The translations under genes and the position numbers were made by a program. Positions 33,672 to 41,481 of a stretch of 41,481 nucleotides of DNA are shown piece by piece; within the stretch, counting starts at the first letter, position 1; every line of letters begins with the position of its first letter. The DNA is from Candidatus Bacteroides intestinipullorum (lineage in GTDB: Bacteria > Bacteroidota > Bacteroidia > Bacteroidales > Bacteroidaceae): NCBI GenBank assembly GCA_018883785.1, contig JAHLFO010000036.1, positions 1 to 41,481 of the forward strand, written 5' to 3'. Under the pieces are notes generated by a model. It did not search any database and had not been told where the DNA came from. It saw only the letters and a list, made by a program, of their open reading frames with translations.

Positions 33672-36600
33672 ACGTACCAAGTTCGGCGGGAACTCTGGTA
33701 ATTTCCTATGTCGGTATGCATACTGAAGAGGTAGATATTCAGCCGAATATGACCGTTCGATTGAAGACCAATGCGGAACTGCTGGACGAGGTGATGGTCG
33801 TGGCCTATGGTACGGCTAAGAAATCGGCATTTACGGGTTCGGCCACGGTGGTAGGCTCTGAGGATATTGAGAAGATCCAGACTTCAAATGTGGCCAATGC
33901 ATTGAGCGGCAAGGTGGCAGGTGTACAACTGAACAACACTTCCGGCCAACCGGGTGCCACGACGCCGACCATCCGTATCCGTGGTATTGGTTCTATCAAT
34001 GCCGGCAATGACCCGCTTATCATCTTGGACGGCGTGCCTTATGACGGAGATATGAACAATCTGAGTTCACAGGATATCGAAAGCATGACGGTTTTGAAAG
34101 ATGCAGCTTCTAATGCCTTGTATGGTGCGCGTGGTGCCAATGGTGTCATCATCATCACGACCAAGAAAGGTAATTCAGGCAAGGCTACGGTGACGGTGGA
34201 TGCCAAGTGGGGCAGCAACGCCAAGGGCGTGCAGGACTACAACGTCATCAAGGATCCCGCACAGTATTATGAACTGTACTACAGCTCGTTGAAGAACTAT
34301 TTCATCAACGCCATGGGTATGACGGATGCCAATGCACACTACAATGCTGCGGTGAATATGATTGATCCGAATTCCAGCAATGCTTATACGCTGGGATATA
34401 ATATATATAATGTGCCCCAAGGCCAGTTGCTCATCGGAAGTAACGGCAAGCTGAATCCCAATGCCACATTAGGAAATACGGTACATTACGGCGGCATGGA
34501 CATGCTGTTGCGTCCTGATAACTGGATGGACGAGGTGTACAACCACGGCTTGCGTCAGGAATACAATGTGAATGTATCGGCAGGTACGGACAAGTCTTCC
34601 TTCTATGCATCGGTGAGCTACCTGAACAACGAAGGTATCACGGTAAACTCTGATTATGAGCGCTTGACTGGCCGTTTGAAAGCTGATTATCAGGTGAACG
34701 ATTGGTTGAAAGTGGGTGCCAACATGTCGTACACGCACTTTAATTCCAACTCGCTGAATGAGGACGGTTCGTCAGCCTCGTCGGGTAACGTGTTTGCCAT
34801 TGCTTCTTATATCGCCCCGATTTATCCGTTCTATATGCGCGATGGGCAAGGCAACATCATGATTGATCCGCGCGGCTACAAGATGTACGATTGGGGTAGC
34901 GGCTATACCGAAGCCGATGGCTACACTTACCTGCTGCGTCCCTTCTTGTCCAATGCCAATGCATACGCTGCCAACTTGCTGGACGAAAACAATGCCGAGG
35001 GCAACGCCATGACGGCCAACGGCTTCTTCGAGGTGCGCTTCCTCAAGGATTTCAAGTTCACGTGGAACAGTAGTGTCAACCTGGACGAGACGCGCCAGAC
35101 TGCCTTCACGAATCCGTATTATGGCCAGTATGCCAGCCAGAATGGTATGCTTTATAAGTATCATACCCGTTCGCTGTCCTACAATCATCAGCAGTTATTG
35201 AACTGGAAGCACAGCTACGGACAGCATAATGTGGACGTAATGCTGGGTCATGAGATGTACCGCAACAAGTACTATTACCTGTATGCCAGCAAGAGCAATA
35301 TGTTTGACCCGACCAATCATGAACTGGCCGGTGCCATCACCGAGAGCGGCAATGATTCCTATACGACTGATTATAACACAGAGGGTTACTTCGGTCGTGT
35401 ACAGTACGACTATGATGAGAAGTATTTTGCATCCGGTTCATATCGTCGTGATGCCTCCAGCCGTTTCCACCCAGACAACCGATGGGGTAATTTCTGGTCG
35501 GCTGGTGTTGCCTGGATTATTTCAAAGGAGGATTTCTTTGATGTGTCTTGGATTGACCTGTTGAAAATCAAGGCTTCCTACGGTCAGCAAGGTAATGACA
35601 ATATCGGCAACTACCTGTATGTAAATACGTATAACATTGTAAATTCCGGCGGTCATCCCGCAGCAGTTCCCGCCTCGATGGGCAACAAGGACATCACATG
35701 GGAGACGAATAGCAACTTCAATGCCGGTGTGGAATTTGAGTTGTTTGGTGCACGCCTGAACGGTAGCGTGGAATACTTCCTGCGTAAGACGACGGACATG
35801 TTGTTCAGTTTCCCGCTGTCTCCTTCTTTTGGTTACAGCAATTACTACGCCAATGTGGGTGACATGCGCAATCAGGGCATAGAGATTGACTTGAACGCCA
35901 CGCCCATTAAGACCAACGACTTCACCTGGGACATCCGCGCCAACTTGACATACTATAAGAACAAAATCGTCTATTTGCCTGAAGAACGCAAGACCATGGA
36001 ACTGGACGGCCACTGGGGCTTCAGCAGCAGCAACCAATTCTACGGTGAGGGTTTGCCTATTTACACCTTCCGCTTGCAGAAGTATGCCGGCGTGTCAGAA
36101 GATGGACAGCCGCTGTATTATAGGAACGTGGAAGATGAGAACGGCAACATCACCCGGGTGACCACAACAGCCTACGAAGAGGCCAGCCTTTACGACTGCG
36201 GCACTGCCTTGCCCAAGGCTTACGGCGGTTTCGGCACAAGCTTCACCTACAAAGGCTTTGACTTGAGCGTGGACTTCAACTATCAGATTGGCGGTCAAAT
36301 CTATGACAGCGATTATGCCATGCTGATGGGTACGACAGGTTCGAGCAGCCGTGGCCGTAACTTCCACGCCGATATGCTGAACGCTTGGACACCGACGAAT
36401 ACGAACACGAACATCCCGCGCCTGCAATATAACGACCAGTACACCAACTCTACTTCGGACCGCTTCCTGATCAGTGCTTCTTACCTGAGCCTTCAGAACT
36501 TGAACTTTGGCTACACCCTGCCGACCAGCTGGACGCGCAAGGTAGGTGTCGAAAAGATCCGCCTTTACTTTGCCGGTGAGAACTTATGGCTGTGGTCCAA

Positions 36601-36703
36601 GCGTCAGGGACTGGATCCCCGCCAAAGCATCAGCGGTTATTCCACGTCTTCCTATTATGCTCCAATGCGTACACTTTCCGGTGGAGTGACGTTGACTTTC
36701 TAA
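33662..36703 (+). CDS. SusC-like TonB-dependent transporter lacking its 5' end (silent copy)
   Basis: The frame begins after an in-frame TGA at 33659-33661 with GTG TGT TAT GAC, then continues VPSSAGTLVISYVGMHTEEV. It lacks ATG, signal peptide and the first half of the regulatory-like domain, and has no visible promoter. The rest is intact: TonB-box region ELLDEVMVVAYGT, plug (IRIRGIGSINAGNDPLIILD, NALYGARGANGVIIITTK) and barrel ending GGVTLTF, with no internal stop. As it stands it cannot be exported. The intact body argues that it is not a decaying pseudogene but a reserve copy, activated by inversion of 31620-33671. The substrate presumably differs from that of the left copy, since barrel sequences are clearly diverged. 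Confidence 0.9.
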   Translation: MCYDVPSSAGTLVISYVGMHTEEVDIQPNMTVRLKTNAELLDEVMVVAYGTAKKSAFTGSATVVGSEDIEKIQTSNVANALSGKVAGVQLNNTSGQPGATTPTIRIRGIGSINAGNDPLIILDGVPYDGDMNNLSSQDIESMTVLKDAASNALYGARGANGVIIITTKKGNSGKATVTVDAKWGSNAKGVQDYNVIKDPAQYYELYYSSLKNYFINAMGMTDANAHYNAAVNMIDPNSSNAYTLGYNIYNVPQGQLLIGSNGKLNPNATLGNTVHYGGMDMLLRPDNWMDEVYNHGLRQEYNVNVSAGTDKSSFYASVSYLNNEGITVNSDYERLTGRLKADYQVNDWLKVGANMSYTHFNSNSLNEDGSSASSGNVFAIASYIAPIYPFYMRDGQGNIMIDPRGYKMYDWGSGYTEADGYTYLLRPFLSNANAYAANLLDENNAEGNAMTANGFFEVRFLKDFKFTWNSSVNLDETRQTAFTNPYYGQYASQNGMLYKYHTRSLSYNHQQLLNWKHSYGQHNVDVMLGHEMYRNKYYYLYASKSNMFDPTNHELAGAITESGNDSYTTDYNTEGYFGRVQYDYDEKYFASGSYRRDASSRFHPDNRWGNFWSAGVAWIISKEDFFDVSWIDLLKIKASYGQQGNDNIGNYLYVNTYNIVNSGGHPAAVPASMGNKDITWETNSNFNAGVEFELFGARLNGSVEYFLRKTTDMLFSFPLSPSFGYSNYYANVGDMRNQGIEIDLNATPIKTNDFTWDIRANLTYYKNKIVYLPEERKTMELDGHWGFSSSNQFYGEGLPIYTFRLQKYAGVSEDGQPLYYRNVEDENGNITRVTTTAYEEASLYDCGTALPKAYGGFGTSFTYKGFDLSVDFNYQIGGQIYDSDYAMLMGTTGSSSRGRNFHADMLNAWTPTNTNTNIPRLQYNDQYTNSTSDRFLISASYLSLQNLNFGYTLPTSWTRKVGVEKIRLYFAGENLWLWSKRQGLDPRQSISGYSTSSYYAPMRTLSGGVTLTF
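33672..33711 (+). repeat. Right 40-bp inverted repeat (recombination site)
   Basis: Identical over 40 bp to the reverse complement of 31580-31619. Inside it, ACCAAGTTC (33676-33684) and GAACTCTGGT (33690-33699) form an imperfect dyad around the five-base spacer GGCGG, the layout of a tyrosine-recombinase core site with two arms and a crossover spacer. Confidence 0.95.
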
Positions 36704-36737
36704 ACCTTTATTCATCCATTAAGCAGTATATAGATAT

Positions 36738-38405
36738 ATGAAAAAGATAACGAGAATTTTAGCAGTCGGCTGCGTGGCATCCACTTTGCTGATGACCGGC
36801 TGCATCGAGGAGACTTTTCCTACCAGCGGTGCCACAGAAGAACAAGTGACATCGTCTGACGAATCGGCCTCGGCCATGCTGTGGGCTTTGCATGCCCAGC
36901 TGAACACGCCTGTGTGGGACGCAGGCAGCTACCACTTCGATTTCGGCTACGGAGCGATGATGCATATCCGTGACGTGCAGACGGGTGATATGCCTATTAA
37001 TTCTTCAAACTACGACCAGTTCTGGGTATGGGAAGAGAATCAAGCCCAAGGCAAACTCTATCTGTATCCGCAATTGATCTGGAATTATTATTACCGTTGC
37101 GTGCTGAACTGCAATAAACTGTTGGCAGCCTTCCCGATAGAGACGGCCAGTGATGAAGTGAAAGGTTACATCGCCGCTGCACATGCCTACCGTGCTATGT
37201 TCTATCTGGACTTGGCTCGTTTGTATGAATACCTGCCTACGGATGTTACTACGCCGCAGGATGACCAATATGGCAATGACATCACCAACCTGACCGTGCC
37301 CATCGTGACGGAAGAGACTACCGAGGAGCAGTGCTACAACAATCCCCGTGTGTCGCGTGAGGATATGGCAGCTTTCATTCTGAGCGACTTGCAGGCAGCC
37401 GAGGAGAATATCGGTTATTTGGCAGAATCTTCCCCCTGCCAGCCCCATTTGGATGTGGTGTATGGCTTATTTGCCCGGTATTACATGTGGCTGGGACAGA
37501 ACATTGACGACACCCCCAACGTGGCCAACTACACGCAGGCACGTGACTATGCCCGCCGTGCCATCGATGCTGCCGCACAGCGCGGCCTGCAGCCCATGAC
37601 GGAAGAAGAATGCTTGAGCACCTCAAAGGGCTTCAACAACATAGACTGTTGGATGCTGGGCTCACAGGTGGTGAAGGAGAATGACGTGGTACAGACAGGT
37701 ATCATCAACTGGGTGTCATGGATGAGCAATGAGACTTCCTTCGGCTATTGCGGCATGGCAGGTGCGCCTTGGTCAATGATTGACGCACAGTTGTATGCCA
37801 AGGCCGATGACAACGATTTCCGAAAGCGTATGTGGAAGGCTCCTACAGGTTCGGCATTGGACGGCAAGACGGATTTCCTGACTTCGACCGTGAACGGCTA
37901 CTTCGGTGACTTCCTGCCCGCTTATGCTTCCACCAAGTTCCGTCCGGGTGAAGGCAATCCTGACGATGTGAACTTGGCTGCCGCCACGGCTTATCCTTTG
38001 ATGCGCGTGGAAGAAATGTACTTCATCGAAGCTGAAGCTGCAGAACATGTGACTCCAGGAGCTGGTAAGCAACTGCTGGAAAGTTTCATGAACAACTATC
38101 GCATTGCTGATGATGCGGAGGGCTATACTTATACGTGCACCAACTCTGATGTGATTGACGAAATCATTACCCAGAAGAGCATCGAACTGTGGGGCGAAGG
38201 TCTGACGTTCTTTGATGTCAAGCGCTTGAATCGTTCCGTTAATCGTGCTTACAGTGGCTCCAACTGGTCGTCAACCACACGCTTTGTTACCAACGGACGC
38301 CCGGCCTGGATGAATTACGTTATTGTCCAGACTGAAGAGAACAGCAACTCCGCCGTACGTGGCTATAACAATCCCGACCCGAGCGGGAAGTATGAATTGC
38401 AATAA
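36738..38405 (+). CDS. SusD/RagB-like lipoprotein, right operon
   Basis: A 555-residue SusD homologue. Signal peptide with lipobox MTGC (C22) followed by IEETFPTSG, shared with the left-hand homologue. TPR-type helices (KGYIAAAHAYRAMFYLDLAR near 140) and C-terminal family motifs (PLMRVEEMYFIEAEA, ELWGEGLTFFDVKRLNRS, NNPDPSGKYELQ) are present. It lies 34 bases after the silent susC and is presumably expressed only when that gene is joined to the promoter. Complete and intact. Confidence 0.95.
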   Translation: MKKITRILAVGCVASTLLMTGCIEETFPTSGATEEQVTSSDESASAMLWALHAQLNTPVWDAGSYHFDFGYGAMMHIRDVQTGDMPINSSNYDQFWVWEENQAQGKLYLYPQLIWNYYYRCVLNCNKLLAAFPIETASDEVKGYIAAAHAYRAMFYLDLARLYEYLPTDVTTPQDDQYGNDITNLTVPIVTEETTEEQCYNNPRVSREDMAAFILSDLQAAEENIGYLAESSPCQPHLDVVYGLFARYYMWLGQNIDDTPNVANYTQARDYARRAIDAAAQRGLQPMTEEECLSTSKGFNNIDCWMLGSQVVKENDVVQTGIINWVSWMSNETSFGYCGMAGAPWSMIDAQLYAKADDNDFRKRMWKAPTGSALDGKTDFLTSTVNGYFGDFLPAYASTKFRPGEGNPDDVNLAAATAYPLMRVEEMYFIEAEAAEHVTPGAGKQLLESFMNNYRIADDAEGYTYTCTNSDVIDEIITQKSIELWGEGLTFFDVKRLNRSVNRAYSGSNWSSTTRFVTNGRPAWMNYVIVQTEENSNSAVRGYNNPDPSGKYELQ

Positions 38406-38426
38406 CCCCTAAAAACAGATGAATTT

Positions 38427-39218
38427 ATGAAGAAGATAGCTTATATTATAGGCATGGTGCTGACTTTAGGGTTCGGCGCCTGCACAGAGGATGTGGACTA
38501 TGTTCCCGGTCAGCCGGTGGCAGATGACTGCATCAGAGCCTCTTTTGTCACTGATGGTGAAGAAACCTATGTGTCTGCTGCCGATGAGAGGAAAGTGACC
38601 GTTACCGTGGTGCGTGAGAATACAACCAATGAGGCCGTGGTGCCTTTGAAAGTGCTGCCCCAGACGGCAGATTGTTTTGAGGTGCCGGCCGCTGTGACTT
38701 TTGCTGCAGGTTCTGCCACAGCAACCTTTGACATCACTTTCTCGGAAGTGGAGGCTGAAGAGACTTATACCTATAGCGTGGCTTTGGATGAATCGGCTGT
38801 GGACAGTTATTCTGAAGACTATATCACTAGTATTACGGGCACTGTAGTGCCAGAGGCTAATTGGAATACTTCGTTGGGACAAGGCATCTATGCCAGCGGC
38901 AATTTTGGCGCGGCACCTTGTGAGATTTTGCAGGCAGAGGGGCAGCATTGGTACAAGGTGGTTACGCCTTTTGACAACTATTCCATTGTCATCAAGGTCA
39001 ACGAAGACAACTCTGTGCGTCTGCGCGAGCAGCCTTTGGCTTGGGCCAATGTTGGTCTGCCGGATCCTGAGCTGATCTATATCAGTTTAAATGCAAGCTA
39101 TAACGGGGTCTATAACTCGTATGATCCCGAGACGGGTGTCATTACAATGGCTCTTAACTATACTTGCTCGGCTGGTTCCTTAGGTACTGCGCTGGATCAA
39201 GTCCAAATTCCGCAGTAA
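38427..39218 (+). CDS. Surface lipoprotein of right SusC/SusD operon
   Basis: A 263-residue lipoprotein with lipobox FGAC (C19) then TEDVDY. An N-terminal beta-sandwich (about 30-140, with CIRASFVTDGEETYVSAADE and a Calx-beta-like ATATFDITFSEVEAEETYTY) is followed by a domain with WYKVVTPFDNYSIVIKV. The left-operon lipoprotein has the same order of elements (YRFKSPYDNSYFEYVFG), so the two are paralogues with matching places. A glycan-binding role is inferred from position. It starts 21 bases after susD and ends the operon before a terminator. Confidence 0.75.
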   Translation: MKKIAYIIGMVLTLGFGACTEDVDYVPGQPVADDCIRASFVTDGEETYVSAADERKVTVTVVRENTTNEAVVPLKVLPQTADCFEVPAAVTFAAGSATATFDITFSEVEAEETYTYSVALDESAVDSYSEDYITSITGTVVPEANWNTSLGQGIYASGNFGAAPCEILQAEGQHWYKVVTPFDNYSIVIKVNEDNSVRLREQPLAWANVGLPDPELIYISLNASYNGVYNSYDPETGVITMALNYTCSAGSLGTALDQVQIPQ

Positions 39219-39250
39219 TTAGCATAGCGGTGTTATTAAAACTGTATATG

Positions 39251-39280
39251 AGGGTGTGCCGAAATGGTGCACCCTTTTTT
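39251..39280 (+). terminator. Rho-independent terminator of the right operon
   Basis: Arms 39251-39260 (AGGGTGTGCC) and 39266-39275 pair with two wobble positions around a five-base loop and run into six T. It lies 33 bases after the lipoprotein stop. Confidence 0.85.
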
Positions 39281-39320
39281 GCGGCATTGCAGACCGAGAA
39301 TCACCTTCTACGATACTGTC

Positions 39321-39342
39321 CCAAGTATCCTTGGATACTTGG
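39321..39342. repeat. Perfect palindrome CCAAGTATCC-TT-GGATACTTGG
   Basis: Two 10-bp arms around TT, extended by TGT/ACA with one bulged base. A further copy of GATACTTGG is at 39378-39386, 44 bases along, and GATACT occurs at 39312. It lies in the 350-base gap between the terminator and the AAA-ATPase gene; the rest of this gap holds nothing else I recognise except the promoter at 39511-39542. Confidence 0.75.
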
Positions 39343-39510
39343 ACATAGAAGCTTGCTTCGTGGGCACTTTATCCTATGATACTTGGGGTGCCATGCAAAA
39401 TTCACACAAATCCACTCCACACAATGACATTGGGAAGATAAAATTTTTAGGAACCAACCACGATGGAAAGAATCCGTGCGGCGTATAAATACGAGTTCCT
39501 ACTTATATCT

Positions 39511-39542
39511 TTTGTTTTTTCAGGCGAATTGGTTTACCTTTG
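39511..39542 (+). promoter_or_regulatory. Sigma-ABfr-type promoter of the AAA-ATPase gene
   Basis: TTTG (39511-39514), 20 nt, then TACCTTTG (39535-39542): both elements match the consensus exactly. RNA would start near 39549, leaving a leader of about 18 bases and excluding the TTG at 39540 as start codon. Confidence 0.75.
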
Positions 39543-39566
39543 TATGCATATTTACACAGAGGCCCT

Positions 39567-41315
39567 ATGATGCAAGCAGCCATTACCATACCCTATGCCA
39601 TAGCCGATTACGCCATCCTGCGCGAACGAGGCTATTATTACGTGGACAAGACACGCTACATTCCGCTGCTGGAGCGGTACAGCGCACCTGTGTTCCTGCG
39701 TCCGCGCCGTTTTGGCAAGAGCCTGCTTGTGTCCACACTGGCCTATTATTATGATGTAAACGAAGCCAGGCGTTTCAGCAGCCTTTTTGGCGACACGTAT
39801 GTGGGAAATCACCCTACCGGCGAGCAGAACCGCTACATGGTTCTGCGTTTTGACTTTTCCAAGATGGCCATTTCGGATAACCTGGCTGGATTGGAGAGGA
39901 ATTTCAATGACTTGCTGTGCCCGGTCATCAAGGAATGCGTGAAGAGCCCGCAGCGTTATGCCCGCTTCTTTACTGATTTTGCATTCAATGATGAGCGAAA
40001 TGCTGCCAAGATGCTGTCGGAGGTAATTAACCTGGTGAACAGCAGGAAGTTGCCACCCCTGTACATCCTCATTGATGAATATGACAACTTCACCAACCAG
40101 TTGCTGACTGCCTTCAAGGATCCCTTGTATGAAGAGGTGACTACGGGTGAGAGTTTCCTGCGCACCTTCTTCAAGGTCATCAAGAGCGGTATTGGGGAGG
40201 GTAGCATCCGCACCTGTTTCTGTACGGGCGTGTTGCCTGTGACGATGGACGATCTGACCAGTGGTTATAACATTGCGGAAATGCTGACGCTGAAGCCGGA
40301 ATTCGTGACAATGTTGGGCTTTGATCACGAGGAAGCTGCCACTTACTTGCGCTATGTGATGCAGAAGTACGACCGCCGCGACGGCTCTTTCGAGGAGATT
40401 TGGACCCTCTTGCTCAACAATTATGACGGTTATCGCTTCCTGCCTGGAGCTTCTCCCTTGTTTAACTCCACGATTCTGACTTATTTCTTCAAGAACTTTG
40501 CAGAACTAGGCGGCGATATCCCCAACGAGCTGGTGGACGAGAACCTGCGCACGGACATCGGCTGGTTGAAACGATTGACTATCACACTGGAGAATGTTCA
40601 AGAAATGCTGGATGCTCTGCTGATTGATGACGAATTGTTGTATTCGCAAGCTGATTTGCGCAGCAAGTTCAACAAGCGGAAATTTTTTGAGAAGCAGTTC
40701 TATCCAGTCAGCCTCTACTACCTGGGAATGACTACGCTGAAGAGCAATTATAAGATGTGCCTCCCCAACCTGACAATGCGCAGCATCTATGTGGATTATT
40801 ACAATGAGCTGCATCAGGTGCATGACGATGCACGGCGTTTTGCCCCGGCTTACGAGCGTTTCACGAAAGACGGGTGCTTTGAGCCGTTGGTTATGAACTA
40901 TTTTGAGGAATACTTGGGGCAGTTCCCGGCGCAAGTGTTCGACAAGGTAAACGAGAATTTCATCCGCTGCTCCTTTTATGAACTGATGAGCCGTTACTTG
41001 AGCCAATGCTATACGTTTGCCCTGGAGATGAACTTGCCATCGGGACGGGCGGATTTGGTACTGACAGGTATACCCGGCACCAGCTTTCACAACGATTGCC
41101 GGGTAGTGGAATTCAAGTATTTCAAATCCAAAGACGCGACTTCGGTATCTGACACCAATGTTCCGGCATCTGATGATGTGAAACAAGTGAACGGTTATGC
41201 CCGTGACATCCATGCTGTATTTCCGAACTATCGGCTACGTACTTATGTCGTATATTTGGCAGCCGGAAAAATGTGCAAGGTTTGGGAGTGCACGGATGGG
41301 GTTTCTAATCGATGA
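39567..41315 (+). CDS. AAA-ATPase with C-terminal PD-(D/E)XK nuclease-like domain
   Basis: A 582-residue cytoplasmic protein of the PF09820/PF08011 type, which is highly multiplied in Bacteroides genomes and has no established function. The ATPase domain has a degenerate Walker A, RPRRFGKS (45-52), and Walker B YILIDEYD (166-173). The C-terminal nuclease-like domain shows D496 in GRADLVLTG and E515-x-K517 in VVEFKYFK, the PD-(D/E)XK pattern. I start at ATG 39567; the next codon is also ATG, and the frame opens at a TTG inside the promoter. It is the only gene of its unit, next to the shufflon but outside its terminator. A DNA-related or defence role is speculation. Confidence 0.9.
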   Translation: MMQAAITIPYAIADYAILRERGYYYVDKTRYIPLLERYSAPVFLRPRRFGKSLLVSTLAYYYDVNEARRFSSLFGDTYVGNHPTGEQNRYMVLRFDFSKMAISDNLAGLERNFNDLLCPVIKECVKSPQRYARFFTDFAFNDERNAAKMLSEVINLVNSRKLPPLYILIDEYDNFTNQLLTAFKDPLYEEVTTGESFLRTFFKVIKSGIGEGSIRTCFCTGVLPVTMDDLTSGYNIAEMLTLKPEFVTMLGFDHEEAATYLRYVMQKYDRRDGSFEEIWTLLLNNYDGYRFLPGASPLFNSTILTYFFKNFAELGGDIPNELVDENLRTDIGWLKRLTITLENVQEMLDALLIDDELLYSQADLRSKFNKRKFFEKQFYPVSLYYLGMTTLKSNYKMCLPNLTMRSIYVDYYNELHQVHDDARRFAPAYERFTKDGCFEPLVMNYFEEYLGQFPAQVFDKVNENFIRCSFYELMSRYLSQCYTFALEMNLPSGRADLVLTGIPGTSFHNDCRVVEFKYFKSKDATSVSDTNVPASDDVKQVNGYARDIHAVFPNYRLRTYVVYLAAGKMCKVWECTDGVSNR

Positions 41316-41481
41316 TCGTTCATGCCTGCTGTTGTATCTGAAACTGTTGAGATATAATGATGAAAAAATCTGAGGAACAATCTCATTCCTAACAAGCAAA
41401 ATTTGCCATAGAGAGATATAAATATCTATACAACATAGGAGAGGTTCTTTTTCTCTTGTTCCCGACTTTACCCCAAGGCGA

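Larger units (their letters stand above)
31580..33711. other. Invertible segment of a two-state SusC/SusD shufflon
   Basis: The 2,052 bp between the two 40-bp inverted repeats (31620-33671) hold the promoter, signal peptide and first 64 codons of the left susC, plus the tyrosine recombinase gene. Inversion joins codon 65 to the right susC in frame (AAC GTA CCA versus GAC GTA CCA), predicting a 1,074-residue product, while the left susC would lose its start. Similar SusC/SusD shufflons with an adjacent recombinase are known in B. fragilis and B. thetaiotaomicron. The switching activity here is inferred. Confidence 0.85.

Noticed and set aside
31580..33711. Conjugative or phage element insertion around the integrase
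   Set aside because: There are no other mobile-element genes, no tRNA attachment site and no direct repeats; the repeats are inverted and lie inside two susC genes, which fits a DNA inversion switch.
39540..39566. TTG start adding nine residues to the AAA-ATPase
   Set aside because: The TTG is inside the -7 box of a perfect promoter, so it would not be on the mRNA.
41316..41481. Tail of the window after the AAA-ATPase gene
   Set aside because: No gene, clear hairpin or consensus promoter that I could support in these 166 AT-rich bases.

Overview
The window is a high-GC stretch of a Bacteroidales chromosome, most likely Bacteroidaceae. The evidence is the paired SusC/SusD outer-membrane systems, a NigD-like lipoprotein, DUF4954- and DUF4925-type proteins, an AAA-ATPase/PD-(D/E)XK protein of a kind common in Bacteroides, and promoters of the Bacteroides sigma-ABfr type (-7 TAnnTTTG with TTTG or TTG about 19-20 nt upstream). 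No rRNA, tRNA, CRISPR array or insertion sequence was found.

Positions 1-25703 are mostly housekeeping. A 5'-truncated sensor histidine kinase (1-2025) carries an internal duplication of its sensor/membrane/DHp module. It is followed by a plus-strand cluster: PASTA protein, rluD, ddl, acyltransferase, NigD-like lipoprotein, rhodanese lipoprotein, hflX and a DUF4954 beta-helix protein. alaS is transcribed towards this cluster and diverges from an M23 peptidase gene and a MerR-type regulator gene. A minus-strand block follows: a GH123-like hydrolase, the ppGpp synthetase/hydrolase and a DUF4925-like lipoprotein. aroC and an M20 peptidase (+) and topB (-) complete the section. Gaps between these genes hold several families of short repeats: GCGGATTACGCGGATT palindromes, 22-bp and 23-bp tandem repeats, and GTGATTAG or GAAGAATGAAG inverted repeats.

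Positions 25875-39280 are the striking part: two complete SusC-SusD-lipoprotein operons back to back, pointing outward, with a tyrosine recombinase between them. The left operon (31812 to 25940, minus) has a full-length susC with signal peptide and a good promoter. The right operon (33662 to 39218, plus) has a susC lacking promoter, start codon, signal peptide and the first 64 or so codons. A perfect 40-bp inverted repeat (31580-31619 and 33672-33711) lies inside both susC genes at the same reading-frame position. Inversion of the 2,052 bp between the copies would move promoter, signal peptide and N-terminus onto the right-hand susC, giving a 1,074-aa protein (the left one is 1,073 aa), and would silence the left operon. 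I infer a two-state SusC/SusD shufflon, captured here with the left operon ON. The segment also carries the recombinase gene itself.

At the right end, after a terminator and a perfect palindrome, an AAA-ATPase/nuclease-fold gene is expressed from its own well-formed promoter. The last 166 bases hold no recognisable gene.
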